From Tetracladium setigerum (Eukaryota > Ascomycota > Leotiomycetes > Helotiales), in NCBI GenBank assembly GCA_031472005.1, contig PZJY01000012.1, positions 62,001-126,000 on the forward strand: DNA of 64,000 bases. Reading direction: 5' to 3'. The notes under the pieces are model-generated. The model was given only the letters and a program-made list of their open reading frames with translations, had not been told where the DNA came from and did no database searches. This document shows, one piece after another, positions 23,798 through 35,373 of this stretch. Position 1 is the first letter of the stretch. Each line of letters begins with the position of its first letter. The translations under genes and the position numbers were made by a program.

Positions 23798-25665
23798 ATG
23801 GCGTTCCATGCTCCAAATGCTACTGAGCCGGTCGACAAGGACGGTGCTCTTGAAGTGGGCATCCAGCATGTTCTTCCTGCCTCGAAGAACGAAACATCGG
23901 TCGGACCAGATTGGACAGAGCAGGAGGAAAAAGAAGTGATTCGAAAGTAGACTCTCTCATCTGGCCATCGCGCTCTCCCTGTATCTCGCTCACCCGTTTC
24001 CAGGCTCGATTTTATTGTCATGCCATTGTTGATGGCAGGTTTCTTCGTGCTTCAACTTGATCGTGGCAACATGTAAGCACCATAACTTGGACAATGTACT
24101 TAACAGCAATTGCTAACAGAATACTTGTAGCGGCAATGCCATAACGGATTTCTTTTTCCAAGATGTTGGGATCACTCAATTTCAGTTCAACATTGGCCAA
24201 CAACTTCTCTCGGCAGGAATCGTTCTCTTGGAGATTCCCAGTAATCTGTTACTCTATAGAGTTGGACCTCAGATCTGGATCAGTGTTCAAATCATAGCAT
24301 GGGGTCTGGTCGCTACATTTCAGGCCTTTCAAAAAGGGCTAGGGGCTTTCCTAGCGACGAGACTCTTGTTGGGGCTCATGGAGTCGGGTTTCATTCCTGC
24401 TGCGCTATACACGATCACGAGGTATTATAAGAAAGGCGAGACTGCGACACGTTTCAATGTTTTCTTCACTGGGAATGCTTTTGCCGCGGCTACTAGTGGA
24501 CTTATCGCTTACGGCATTCTCCATATGCGCGGAGTCCGTGGACTAGCTGGGTGGCAATGGGTAGGACATGGTTGAAATTCAAGATGAACAGAGCTAAAGA
24601 GACGTAGTTATTCATCATCGAGGGACTGCTTACTATCACCGTTGGATTCATTTTCGCCCTATTTTTTCCCCAGTCCACACACAATCCGAAGCCATTTCTG
24701 AAGTTACAATACTTCAGTGAACGACAGAGACACATTTTACAGCAGCGCGTGCTTCTCGACGATCCAACAAAGAATCAGGAGAGAAATCATATAACAAAAG
24801 CAGAACTTACTGGAGCGGTAGAGACCTCCTATAGCCAGTCCACCACAACATTGACTAACTTGGTTTACCTAGCTCGGGAATTGGAGAGCATATCCACATA
24901 TCATTGTCACTTTCTGTACAATTGCCTCAACCGTAGCCCTTGGGACATACACTCCTTCTATCATTAATAGCTATGGTTATCCTAGATTGCAGTCCAATGC
25001 ATTGGCTTCTGTTGCAGGGTTTCTCTCTATAATCATGCTCGCCATGTGGGGGAAATTGGCGTAAGCTCACTGGTTCTTTCCTTGTATGAACAGCAACTAA
25101 CGCGTCTTAGTGATATTGCAAAGAATAGAGGACTTTTCGTGGTTTTGGCGGCAATCCTCACTCTGGCTTTTGCAGTATGTTAGATTTTGACTGTTGCGTT
25201 TAGACGTGGAAGACCCGAAAAAATGTGTTTCTAACTTTGCTACAGGTCACAACTCGTCAATTGGCGGTTTCATCAAATAAACAACTGAAGTACGGAATTC
25301 TACTCATTACGTCCACGTTCTTGGGATTAGCGCACCCTATGAACGCATCTTGGCTCGCACTCAACGCTCGCTCAGCAGGGGAAAGATCAATTCACATGGC
25401 GATGATTATTATGACGGCGAACGCTTCTGGTATTGCCGGTGGTCAATTCTTCCAGGCCGCTGACAGACCACTATATAGGAAAGGATTCGCAGTTATAGTT
25501 GGTCTTCTGTCAGTTGCCGCTATGGCAGGTCTTCTTGCGAATGCTATGTATGTTCTCTTGAATCGAAGGTTGGATAAGAAAGAGGCAGAAGGAGCCGAGT
25601 TACCTGTTAATATTGTGGAGACGGAAGAAGGCACCATTGTCAAGGCATGGAGATACTCGCTATAA
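23798..25665 (+). CDS. MFS transporter, anion:cation symporter (allantoate permease) family
   Basis: Twelve-helix plasma-membrane transporter of the fungal ACS family (Dal5/Tna1/Soa1 relatives), which imports organic anions. Seven exons: 23798-23946, 24004-24072, 24131-24560, 24608-24817, 24873-25060, 25111-25174 and 25246-25665. They total 1530 bases (509 residues) with an intact frame. Visible landmarks are KLDFIVMPLL and LQLDRGNIGNA in helix 1 and its loop, QLLSAGIVLLEIPSNLLL, the RLLLGLMESGF motif of helix 4, and in the second half LGNWRAYPHI, TYTPSIINSYGY and the loop-helix AHPMNASWLALNA. The N-terminus and the C-terminus are polar and cytoplasmic. Its divergent partner is a sulfatase, so an organosulfur anion is a reasonable substrate guess. 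Sequence alone does not decide. Confidence 0.92.
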
Positions 25666-28189
25666 TTTAGACAAGAGGAAGATGATATGACGGAGATAGA
25701 GTATCTATGAATCGCGACGTCTATGTATCCTCATTATTTTACATATCATAGGTGATGCCCCCCTCAAGCATGATCAAAGATCCGACCCTTAGCTTCTTGT
25801 CACATTCCGAAGCGAGCATCATAGAGCCAATCGTGGTATAGGTGAAGATATATTGAACTCTACCGAAGGAAGCTCTAGATTACAGATCCAGAGTGCCCCT
25901 TATAGTTAGATGAGCACGGAAATTAGGTCTCCCAGTGCCCAAATATAGTCACACAATAAATCATGTGATTAAGATGACGATTAGCGTCACACTTCTTTAT
26001 TGGTTACCACGTCATTTTCTTTGGCTTACGGAGCAATAGTCATAGTCTGAGTTATCGTGGCTGTGAACTCACTCCCACAAAACTTATGTTCAATTACTCA
26101 GAGATGCACAGCTTTAGGAGGGCTAAGTAAGTAAATTTTTTATTTAGTTTGCAGCTCCCGTGAGATTGTTCAAAACAGCTGTCAGGATTTAATGTGCCCT
26201 AATCTAGATAGATGCTGTCAAATAAAGTATAGGGAATGCAAGTAGATAGGAGCAATAAAGATTAAATTACGAAACAAAGTCAGGAGGGAGATGCTCTGAT
26301 TATATACTAGCTGCTGTAAGTTCAATCTTCTTGAAAGTGTGTGATCTTTCGGGCTTAGTTTTGAAATTGGAAATCAAGCACACTTATTATAGACAATGGA
26401 TAATATTTACTCGCATTAATTGGTAACATTATCTCCAGATAATCCCTTGAAGTGCAAGACTTTGATTTAAATAAACAGTCAACTGAAAACAATAAGTTGA
26501 GAGAAATTCTTTCTCATCATCTATAATATAATTAATTTTAGTGTCCACTTTGCTGGAGTTTTGTCTACGCATCATCTCCTCTATACCCCACCTCCAAGAA
26601 AGAAAAGAAAATCAGATCACAGAAAACGCTGATATCTTTGTCTGATCGCACATTCAACATAATCTCAGTCCCGCGTGCTCTGATCTCGGCAGACATTGTC
26701 CCTATGAAGGAGGTGTATTTAACTCAAATCCAGATGCGTTCAGCAACTACAGGGGCAATGAATTCAACTTCGTCTATGGTGAAGAGGTTGAAGTTGACGT
26801 TAGTACAATAATACTGAATTTTAATAGCCCACCTAGAAAAAATATGCAAAGTGCAATTCAGTTGAATTCCCTGGTCAATGCTATAAGTTGGAGATATCTG
26901 AGTCCGCTCTGGAGCCCATGGCCACTAGACCAATGTAGTCAAGGCATTCGAAGTTTCACCCTAAAGTCTCGAGAAAGATAAGAATTTTTGATTATTAGAG
27001 ATGGCTCTACTGAAATTCAAGCGACCCGCGAGATAAGGTACTACCTCAAAGGAGTATCACTTTCTTCACTCAGATAACCAGATTCTACCGAAGTCATAAC
27101 CCTCTGGAATTGTTGAATTTACAGAGAGGCCGCGCAAATCACTAGAAGTGAAGGTAGCTAACAGTCCAAAAGTGCTTCTTCTATAAGAACAACCTGAGGC
27201 AAAGCACTATGGAACTATGCAATAGAGGCTGAGGACATCTGCCAATGCATGGGTGTAGTTCCGAATACCGCCTCTGTTGGTAACACTCAAGCGATTAAGT
27301 CTGATAGCTATCAGGGGGGTTTACAATAGTCTATATTCGTTATTTAAGGAGGAAAGGGGGATCAGAGAGTTAATCTCCCTGATCTACTAGATACCAAGTC
27401 AGGGTGATTATATAAGCACGTAAAAGTAGTATAGCATTACTAATACTAGTAACTCTTTAAGTAGGAATAAAGGCCAAAAATGGCGGCTACTTAATAGGGT
27501 AAATAGGCCAGACATATAGTCTACATTAAGTTATATAAAGTAATGATAGTTACTTAAAAGCAGTGAGAAACCAGGCAATTTAATAAAAATGGACTGAAAA
27601 GCTAATATATTATCTTTAATTATCAATCTAATCTCTCCTTCATCCTGCTTTATTCTATCTATTTGTATACTTTTAAGTACAGCTTATAATTACTAATTAG
27701 ATATTAGAGAGTTTTTTATAACTTTACTATTTTATTTAGATTTAATAAAAGAGCTCGCTTATTGAGCTTTAAAAGCATATTTACAATTCCCACCTCATTC
27801 CCGCCATTGATACTTGGCAACTCTAGGTCAGCCAAGGTCCCTACAATGTGGGCCATTCGTACGGAGGATTGTCCCGGATGCCAGACACTAGTTAGATCGT
27901 ACGAATCCTATATTCCTCAATGTTTCATCCATGGGATCGTTGGGCAATCTGGAAGAGGGCCTCGCAAAGTTGGTGTACCAGAAGGTAGAATCACTGCAGA
28001 CTCGAAATAACTAAGGAGAGGGATCCGTTCTGACTTCGATAAGGCATTCTGGAAGGATCTTCGCCGGGAAGTAATAAAGGCTAGTTATACCAGTCACGAC
28101 CTGAGGAGACACAAGACAGATATTCTGCTTTCCGTGAAAACGCTTGGGGATCGAGGAGCTTTGGATGAGTTGCCGGAATTTCTGAGCAC
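25666..28189. other. AT-rich gene-poor island
   Basis: About 2.5 kb that becomes strongly AT-rich toward 27300-27770, with many TA steps and stops in all frames. This fits degenerate, possibly RIP-mutated, repeat DNA. At 27751-27763 it carries CTCGCTTATTGAG, also found at the 20.1 kb repeat relic. The last 250 bases (from 27931) include an open, gene-like frame leading into the hypothetical gene at 28190. Confidence 0.5.
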
Positions 28190-29137
28190 ATGGAACCGCC
28201 CGAACCCAGAGACATTCCCTCTCCTGACGAAAATGAGAGGTCATTGGGGTCTTCCTCTACTAGCAATGGCCATTGTGTTGGCGAGGAAGGTGTAGCAGCG
28301 ATCTCTACAGATACACTAAATGGTTCACTGGAGAACGACCAGGCTGAGTCTCTGGATTGCGTGGATGCGCCTGGAGTTCGCAGGGTTCAAATTTTGAATG
28401 AGCTGCCCGAACTTCCTAGACCCACAGAATTGCCTGCTTTCACATTTAGTGATCTTGTTGATGAAGAAGAAAATGAGCAAGAAAGTACATCCGGGTCCAC
28501 ACCGACTACTACCGGGGCCTAAATCGATCCAGATGCTGCGATCTTTCCCACTACTCCGATCCGTTCCTACAAAGGCTACTCATCAAGACCATGGCCCTAT
28601 GAAGAGACCAGCGCAGTCATCCGCGCAGCTAAACGTATCGTTTTTCCTGACCCCCTGTTCGAAATTTCTCGAGCAAGCACAATGCACGAGGACATACCAC
28701 TTAATTACGATGTATTTCGCTGGCGTGTACAGTTCAGACACCTTGTCGTCATGAGCTACGTCTTTGACTTCAGCACTTTTTGCTGGTGGATACATGACTG
28801 GATTCTTCATCATAGCATCTACGACGATAAGGAAAATCTGTCATTATGCGACAGTGTCTGGAACTCTGTCAGTAAGATGTTGTCAGTCGAGTACTTCTGG
28901 TTTCTTGAAACTAGGAACCCGAAACTCTTTCCCAACCACCAGACTTGGGTCGGTGAAGCCGAACAACTTCTCTCACGCTTCAACAGCATTGTGAGCGGAA
29001 TATTTAGCAAGTACCAATCTCACTCGACCTACAACATCCCTTTCATGTTATTATACTCAGATAACACACAACTCCGCCTCAACCAAGAGTGGGTAGAGAG
29101 GGCTGAGCTCTGGAGCTCTGAATTTGACCAGAACTGA
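28190..29137 (+). CDS. Hypothetical protein, possibly 5'-incomplete by a frame break
   Basis: Hypothetical 299-residue protein. Exons are 28190-28484 and 28533-29137, with a 48-base intron GTACAT...CCAG that removes an in-frame stop. The first third is acidic, Ser/Thr/Pro-rich and likely disordered. The rest has many aromatic residues (RWRVQFRH, FCWWIHDWIL) and may contain a buried or membrane-proximal helix. I recognise no family. Just upstream, about 28016-28189, a different frame on the same strand is open and gene-like (FWKDLRREVIKASYTSHDLR). A possible start lies at 27931 with a 41-base intron. One missing base near 28165-28200 would fuse it to this gene, in line with the other length errors in the window. 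The true protein may therefore be about 80 residues longer. Confidence 0.55.
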
Positions 29138-29616
29138 GAAACCCTGACTGGCTCGGGGTAGATCTCTTGAATTGTTGGATGCTCACAGACGGTGGGTGAT
29201 ATTACTAGAGCTAGTCTAGATCTTTTGCTGTTTTTCGGTAGCTGTGAGTTCAATAAATTTCCGGCTGGGTTTACTTGCATAACCCGAAAAATTCTGCAGG
29301 CAGCAGGAGTGAGTAAATTCTATCCCAAAATCCTCTTCGCCATATCATTTCACCAAGCCAGGCCCTCCAGGTTCTAAGGTCAAGGAATCACAGAAGGAGG
29401 AAATTCGTTCATATATTTTTTCATACAACCTCGTCCGAAAAGTAGCCGACCATCTATATGTTCATATTCATTTCCACTTTCCCTTGTTCCCAAGGCCCTC
29501 ATGATAATCAAAACCCGATCGATTTAAAACGCCGAAATGCACTCACTAAGGTACAATAAACAATGCTTCCTTCCTTCATTCATCCTCCCCTTGCCGGAAG
29601 TCATCACGAAGACAGG
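29138..29616. other. Convergent spacer
   Basis: About 480 bases between the 3' ends of the hypothetical gene and ATG27. No feature seen. Confidence 0.5.
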
Positions 29617-31120
29617 CTAATCGTCCCATTCCTCATCTAGCTGATCGATCAAGCGATTCTCATCTTCCGCTCCTCCTCTGCCATTTCGACCACGTGCTGA
29701 TGGTGGTCCGTTGTTATCGGCTGAGATGGAGAGGGAGCTGTAACCATGGCGTTTGGGGATGATGCCTGCGCAAGATGAAGTGGCAATTATAAACATATCC
29801 TATGAGAAGGGGTCGTTAGCTTTCTGCTTCTGTACGCTCTTTTTTTCTTAGAAAAATAAGAAGTGCCAATACAAGAGAGAGGAGAGGTGGGGAAGGAAAA
29901 AAAGTCTTTTGAGCGCCTCTAGTGAAGAGTCTGTCTATGCTAATAACCAAAAATCAAAAAAAGACAAAGGAAAGAACGTGTGTGCCGTGTGTCTGCTGAT
30001 GATACAGTATTTGCCCTTTCTCCTGGTACTTATACAACCCCTCGCACTTTTTTTCACACAAAGTAAACCCGGTATATATAACACAAACATTCATGAAAGA
30101 TGCGTTGAATCCCACGAATTCCTCGAAGTGTAATTCCCATGCGCCTTATGAAATTTCCTCGACGGCCCATTACTCGACGATCTAACTTCCATCGTGGGCA
30201 AAAACCCCATTCCATCCCTCACACTCGCCACTCTTGGAAAGACCAGTTGCTTCGGGCGCTGAACAATAGTGTGCAAACTAACCTTTATGAAACTTCCTAT
30301 TCCCGCCCACATGCTGTAATTCGGTAGCTGCCTCCATCCCCGGGCGTGGGCGACATTTCGTTGGTAGAAGACACCTCCGATGAAGTATACTAGAATAGCG
30401 ATGACGCCGATGATGGCGAAGACAGCTGCTGGGCCGACTCCTTGTTTTGTGGGTTCGGAAGTGATGCAGGCTGCCATGGAGAGCACTTCGAAATGGTACG
30501 AACACTCGTCGGGGTCGGTGCCTACGAATGTTGCGGTAGCAGAGGCTTGGGTTGCGAGGGGGTCTTTGTCGCAGTGAAAGGAGATGATGGTTGATTTTGT
30601 GCGCTGTTTAGATTTCTCGTCCTTGACAAGGCCGGCGCAGGGCGAGCCACCCGTATATTGCAACACTAGTCTTCGTCCACGGAGAACAAGTTCGCTGGCG
30701 TTGGAACTGGCTTGGTGGTTAGCTATATGCGCAAAGTATATGTTTCCGCATAACCCACCCCATCGAATATGTCTTCGATCCTAATGTGTAATGCGCGCTG
30801 ACACTCTTCCATAACGATTTCTCTACTCCCTCGACGTCCTCGACCTCCTTGATTACCGGCGCGCAGATATTGAGTGTGAAGTTCGCCTTTCCATCATGAT
30901 AATCCCAACCCTTTGAATGCCAATCTTCTGTTCTATCGTTCTTCCCTGGTTTCTTCCCCTCCACTGGTGGTGCAATTGCTAATGTTCTCAAGTCGTAGAA
31001 GTTTCCATTGGGCGAAGTGACGGTACATGGCTCCACGATCTTTTTATCGTCCGAGGCCGCCTGGACGCCGGCATTTAACGCGAGTGCGAGAAAGACCGTG
31101 TTAGGTATTGAGAAATGCAT
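29617..31120 (-). CDS. ATG27: Autophagy-related membrane protein ATG27
   Basis: Type I membrane protein with a mannose-6-phosphate-receptor-like lumenal domain. In yeast, Atg27 cycles among Golgi, endosomes and vacuole and helps Atg9 traffic in autophagy. Exons are 31120-30759, 30706-30283 and 29799-29617, totalling 969 bases (322 residues), frame intact. Residues 1-21 form a signal peptide. The lumenal cysteines lie in EPCTVTSP, NICAP, GSPCAGL, FHCDKD and DECSYHF. A transmembrane helix (about residues 212-234) is followed by RGWRQLPNYSMW. The short last exon begins DMFIIATSSC and ends in the conserved DENRLIDQLDEEWDD. Intron 2 is 483 bases, unusually long here. If it were retained, the protein would run on out of the conserved tail to a stop at 30091. 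The gene is divergent from ERG24. Confidence 0.92.
29800..30282 (-). other. Long (483-base) intron in ATG27
   Basis: Donor GTTAGT, acceptor CATAG, phase 0 on both sides. It separates the transmembrane part from the conserved cytosolic tail. Other introns in the window run about 40-100 bases. Confidence 0.8.
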
Positions 31121-31875
31121 GGTGAGGTGAGGTTTAGGGAGATGAGTGGAAGAGCGCCGGTTGGCGCAAGGGAGGAGAGGTGTAAATGATGCTGGGGAAA
31201 TGTGCGGATGGTCTCGTCTGGGAGAGGTTGCGTCAGCCAGGCAGTTTGGGGGAAGCTTTTCGATGTTGATGTTGCAAGACGGCCAATCATGCGAGAGACC
31301 ACATCGCGATGCGATGCCTTGAGAGCTCTCTTCGCTCAGTCAGCACCATGTCACGTGACCAATATGTTTCGTTCTCTCCGTGTTGTGAACGTTGTGGAGT
31401 ATACTGGGGAGGCACAATATGATCTCTCATATCTCGGAACTGTGGTGCTTCATGGATCAATGTTCTCCAGATTCTTACTTTGTACACTGTTCGAGGCTTG
31501 CGTAAACCATCGCATTCTCCAATGCGACGAGGGTGATTCGTCGTCCAACACGAATCCGAAAAGAGCGAAGCATCCTGCCAAGGTACGCCAAGGCATGCCC
31601 CTTTTCAATTGACGGGTGTGATTGGGCGCTGCAGCTGCACGTCTTGAGGTCATCGAACTTTCCAACCCGAAAACGAGCAAAGACATTACAACCCACCACA
31701 ACTTCACCACGGCTCTTTTCCTTCCGGATGAGCCCATACTGATCCCCATCCCATTTCCATTTCCATTCGGATCTTGAACCTCAGCTTCACGGGACACCAG
31801 ATACATAAGGGACAGCTTTCGCGCAAAGCTCCTCCCTCCCAATCCAGCACCAGCTTCAATCTCGCAAATTCAACA
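31121..31875. promoter_or_regulatory. Divergent promoter region, ATG27 and ERG24
   Basis: A 755-base gap between divergent housekeeping-type genes. A pyrimidine- and CA-rich leader precedes the ERG24 ATG. The small open frames here are not supported. Confidence 0.45.
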
Positions 31876-33477
31876 ATGGCTGGCAAAACCACCAAGGCTG
31901 TCGTTGGGCGCAAAACCCCCCAGGAATTTCATGGCTATGAGTTCTTTGGACCGTAGGATCTCCATTCCTTCATTCACGCAGTATGCTGACAAGAATAAAG
32001 CCCTGGTGCCACGGTCATTTGCACTGCTCTCCCTATTCTGATGTGGACATTCGCGTTTGTCTGTAACGATATCTCCGGCTGCCCAGTCCCCTCCACCCTC
32101 TCCCCTTCGACCCTCACACTCGAGAAGCTGAAGCTAGAGGTTGGATGGCCTGCAAATGGAGTTTGGGGTTTAGCAAGCTTGGATGTATTCGCTAAAGTGG
32201 TTGGCTACTATGCCTTCTCTCTGTTGTTGTACACCGTCTTGCCAGGAGAGTACATGGATGGATTGCCTCTGGTCATGAGTGGTAAACCTCTCAACTACAA
32301 GTTCAACAGTACGTTCCTCTGTTCGCAATCGCTTGGCATATCTAACTCGGGGGTAGCATGGGCATCGTCCCTCTTTACGCTTGCCATCCTTGCGGCCGGC
32401 ACAGTTGCCCAAGGAGCGGATTTCCCAGTCTGGACATTCATCAACAACAACTACCTCCAAATCCTCACTTCCAACATCATCATTTCCTACGCCCTTGCAT
32501 TCTTCGTTTATGTCAGAAGCTTCAGCGTCAAACTTGAAAATGACGAGAACCGTGAACTCGCCGCTGGAGGAACATCAGGGAACATGATTTACGACTTTTA
32601 TATTGGACGGGAACTCAACCCCCCAATCACCATCCCATTTGTTGGCACTGTTGATATTAAGACCTGGATGGAAGTGCGACCAGGACTGCTAGGTTGGATC
32701 ATTCTGGACTACGCATTCATGGCCAAGCAATACAAGACTTATGGCTTTGTATCAGATAGCATGCTCCTCACTGCTGCTTTCCAGTCACTCTACGTCCTCG
32801 ATTGCTTTTGGTGGGAGAACTCAATCTTAACACAAATCGACACCACAACTGACGGCTTCGGATTCATGTTGTCTTTTGGCGATCTTGTCTGGGTTCCTTT
32901 CCTCTACTCCACCTCTTGCCGCTACCTTTCCGTCTACCCTCTCACTCTCGGTATCTACGGAAGCGCTGGTGTACTCGCCTTCCTTGGTGCAGGCTACTCT
33001 ATTTTCCGTCTTTCCAACACACAAAAGAACCGTTTCCGCACAAACCCAAATGACCCACGCGTCTCCCACTTGACCTTCATTGAGACAAAGACTGGCTCCA
33101 AACTTCTCACATCCGGATGGTGGGGAATCTCTCGCCACTTCAATTACTTTGGTGATTGGTTCCAAGGATGGGCCTACGTTCTCCCAACAGGCGTGGCAGG
33201 CTATGTGATCCAACAGAGTTCTGTTGCACCAACCCCTGGCCAATCTCCTGCTGACGGATCTAACATCTTCAAAAGCTCCGGAGTGCAGACAGAAGTTGTT
33301 CAGGGATCGGCAAGGGGTTGGGGAATGATTTTCACATACTTCTATATCGTGTACTTTGCGGTTCTTCTTATCCACAGAGAGAGGAGAGATGAGGCGAAGT
33401 GCGCGAGGAAATATGGGGATGACTGGAAGAGGTACAAGGAGATTGTGAAGTATCGCATCATTCCTGGCATTTATTGA
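31876..33477 (+). CDS. ERG24: Delta(14)-sterol reductase ERG24
   Basis: Multipass ER enzyme of ergosterol biosynthesis that reduces the C14-C15 double bond left after lanosterol 14-demethylation. It is the known target of morpholine-type fungicides. Exons are 31876-31952, 32001-32308 and 32357-33477, totalling 1506 bases (501 residues), with an intact frame. The second intron (48 bases) is in frame and would read through if kept. Family marks are EFHGYEFFGPPGA at the start, DGFGFMLSFGDLVWVPFLYS, and LLTSGWWGISRHFNYFGDW (about residues 377-395). The C-terminal RRDEAKCARKYGDDWKRY and RIIPGIY are typical of the ERG4/ERG24 family. The short N-terminus and GFGFMLSFGDL favour ERG24 over ERG4. Confidence 0.93.
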
Positions 33478-34027
33478 ATGGGGAACTTTGAAAAGAGGTG
33501 GTTTTGTGTTTTTAGACACTTTTGTATGAAAAATATATATCTATAATGGCGGGCATGGGAGAGGAGTTTGAGCCGGAGTATACTCCGTAGAGGACGGGTG
33601 AATAAAAAATGATTGTATTCCTATATGTACTGCTATTCTCATGTCTGCAATGTCTACTGCGTTCCTTCTGTTAGAATGGAGAAAGGTTGTGTGATGCATT
33701 GGAAAGACGTCACACCTAGCGGTCAGCTACCCCAGGCGCTGGCAACACAAGTCATACATGACCTCCTACTTCAATTCTAGCCTTGACGGCTTGAAAGATG
33801 TCTATCGCTAGTGCAAGATGAAAAGCTCTATTTGTGTCCTGTTACAAGAGATTTTGTTTCTAAAAATTCAGAAGTTGAGCATTGCGCCAGAGCAGAATCA
33901 TTGCGTGGAAGCGTTGCAAAACTTTCTTCGGTATGAAGACTCCGGATCGTACAGACGTCAGTCAGCTATGCTTAGCCAATCAACTTCTCAACCCCAAACA
34001 ACACCCCATTCTTCTCGCACAAACCCT
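33478..34027. other. Convergent spacer
   Basis: About 550 bases between the 3' ends of ERG24 and the F-box-like gene. No feature seen. Confidence 0.5.
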
Positions 34028-35373
34028 TCAAATCCCCAACTCTCTTACCCACCTCGCAGCATGACTCTCCAAGACCTGCAACACCAGCGCCTCCAGACTA
34101 TCTCTCCCACCTTCAAAGTACTCCTTCATCATATCTCTCACCCAAGGAACTTGTGCCTTCCAATCCTTACAATCAACGAAATCGACTCTCAGCTTCAAAG
34201 TCCTCAGATCCTTCGGTAGAGCTCCCTTAAACCTCCCTTACTGTCAATATCCCAGCCCAGCAAAATGACCGGGTCGATTTCTAGGTATCTCAATTTCTGG
34301 AACGAGCGAATGGAGGAGCCGAAATTGCCTTTGGTGCCCCAATATCGCAGGACGCCTGGATTTCCTTCACGGCCCGCGAGGTAGGGCCCTCCTTGGTATC
34401 GATGGGAGTTGCCGGTGATGAAAAACTCGGAGGTGATGGTTAGATGTTCCAAGGAGTTCGAAAGATGGATCAAAGAATCCGCTAAAGCGGGACAGTCGAT
34501 GAATGAGCTTACTTTGCTGGTGGCATCCAGGGCATTAAAACGAGTTTCTCGGAGTATCCCAAGATGTAGCTTGCGAATGCTGGGGAATTTGGAGAGATAT
34601 TCCTTCGTGCTTGGCGAGGAAAGGACGGAGCTGTGAAGCGTGAGACTTGTGATGTGAGGAGTGACTGGCATGTCAGCGGCATGGTATTGTAACGTTGAAT
34701 CTTCCTTTACTTGAACTGTGAGATGGCGAAGGGCGGTGAGATGGTAAAGAAAGGTGAGCGAGCTATCATTCCAGGATAGAGTAGGGAATTTATTCAAGCC
34801 GGTTGCGAATTCGATGGTTTTCAGAGCAGGAAGTGTGGCGATGGCGCGGGAGAGGAGGTTCAGTTTGTTGGGCGGTTCGTAATAGCCACTCCAAGGTGTG
34901 AGATTGGAAATGTTGGGGCAGAGGAGGATGAGGAGAGAGACGAGCATGACGGGGGAAGAAGCGTAGACTTCTTGCCACCATTCTTGGGGTTCGCTGTCGC
35001 CTCCTCGAAAGAGATCCGGTTGATTGATAGCCGCAAGATTAAAGAGTCGCTCGATAGATTTGTGAGTGAGACCAGAGTAGGTTTTCTGGTTAAAGCGACC
35101 GATCATTCTGAATGAACGCACCCATAGTCCTACTTCTGGGCGGATAAGAAGCTTAGCGAGGAATTGATGGATGGTGGGTTTTTCATAGCTGCGTTCGATG
35201 TTCCATTCAATGTGTTCGTAGAGAATGGGCTCGATTCTTTCATGGAGGGCTGAGTTTGTTTGCATGAGTGAGAGGGGAGATGATGAGGGAGGGTGAGTGA
35301 CGATGGAGCGGAGGATCTCGGTGGGGAGAATTTCGAAGTAGGAGGGAGTTGGTGGGATGACTGAGTTAGACAT
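34028..35373 (-). CDS. F-box-like hypothetical protein, one-base frame break near 3' end
   Basis: Hypothetical protein with an N-terminal F-box-like segment (SYFEILPTEILRSIVTHP) followed by leucine-rich repeat-like text (LRHLTVQVK, SIRKLHLGIL, LEHLTITSEF). It is probably an SCF adaptor of unknown target. It starts at 35373 (MSNSVIPPTP). No intron is needed. The initial frame runs to a stop near 34204. There, in the adjacent frame, the protein continues as LPKDLRTLKLRVDF through WVRDMMKEYF to a stop at 34028. The total span of 1346 bases is one short of a multiple of three, so one base is missing in 34211-34240, which contains short runs of G, C and T. No GT-AG pair of usable size fits. The literal protein is thus about 390 residues and the continued form about 448. 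Confidence 0.72.

Noticed and set aside
32827..33519. 230-codon open frame antisense to ERG24
   Set aside because: It lies fully over the coding strand of a clear, conserved gene, so it is a shadow frame.
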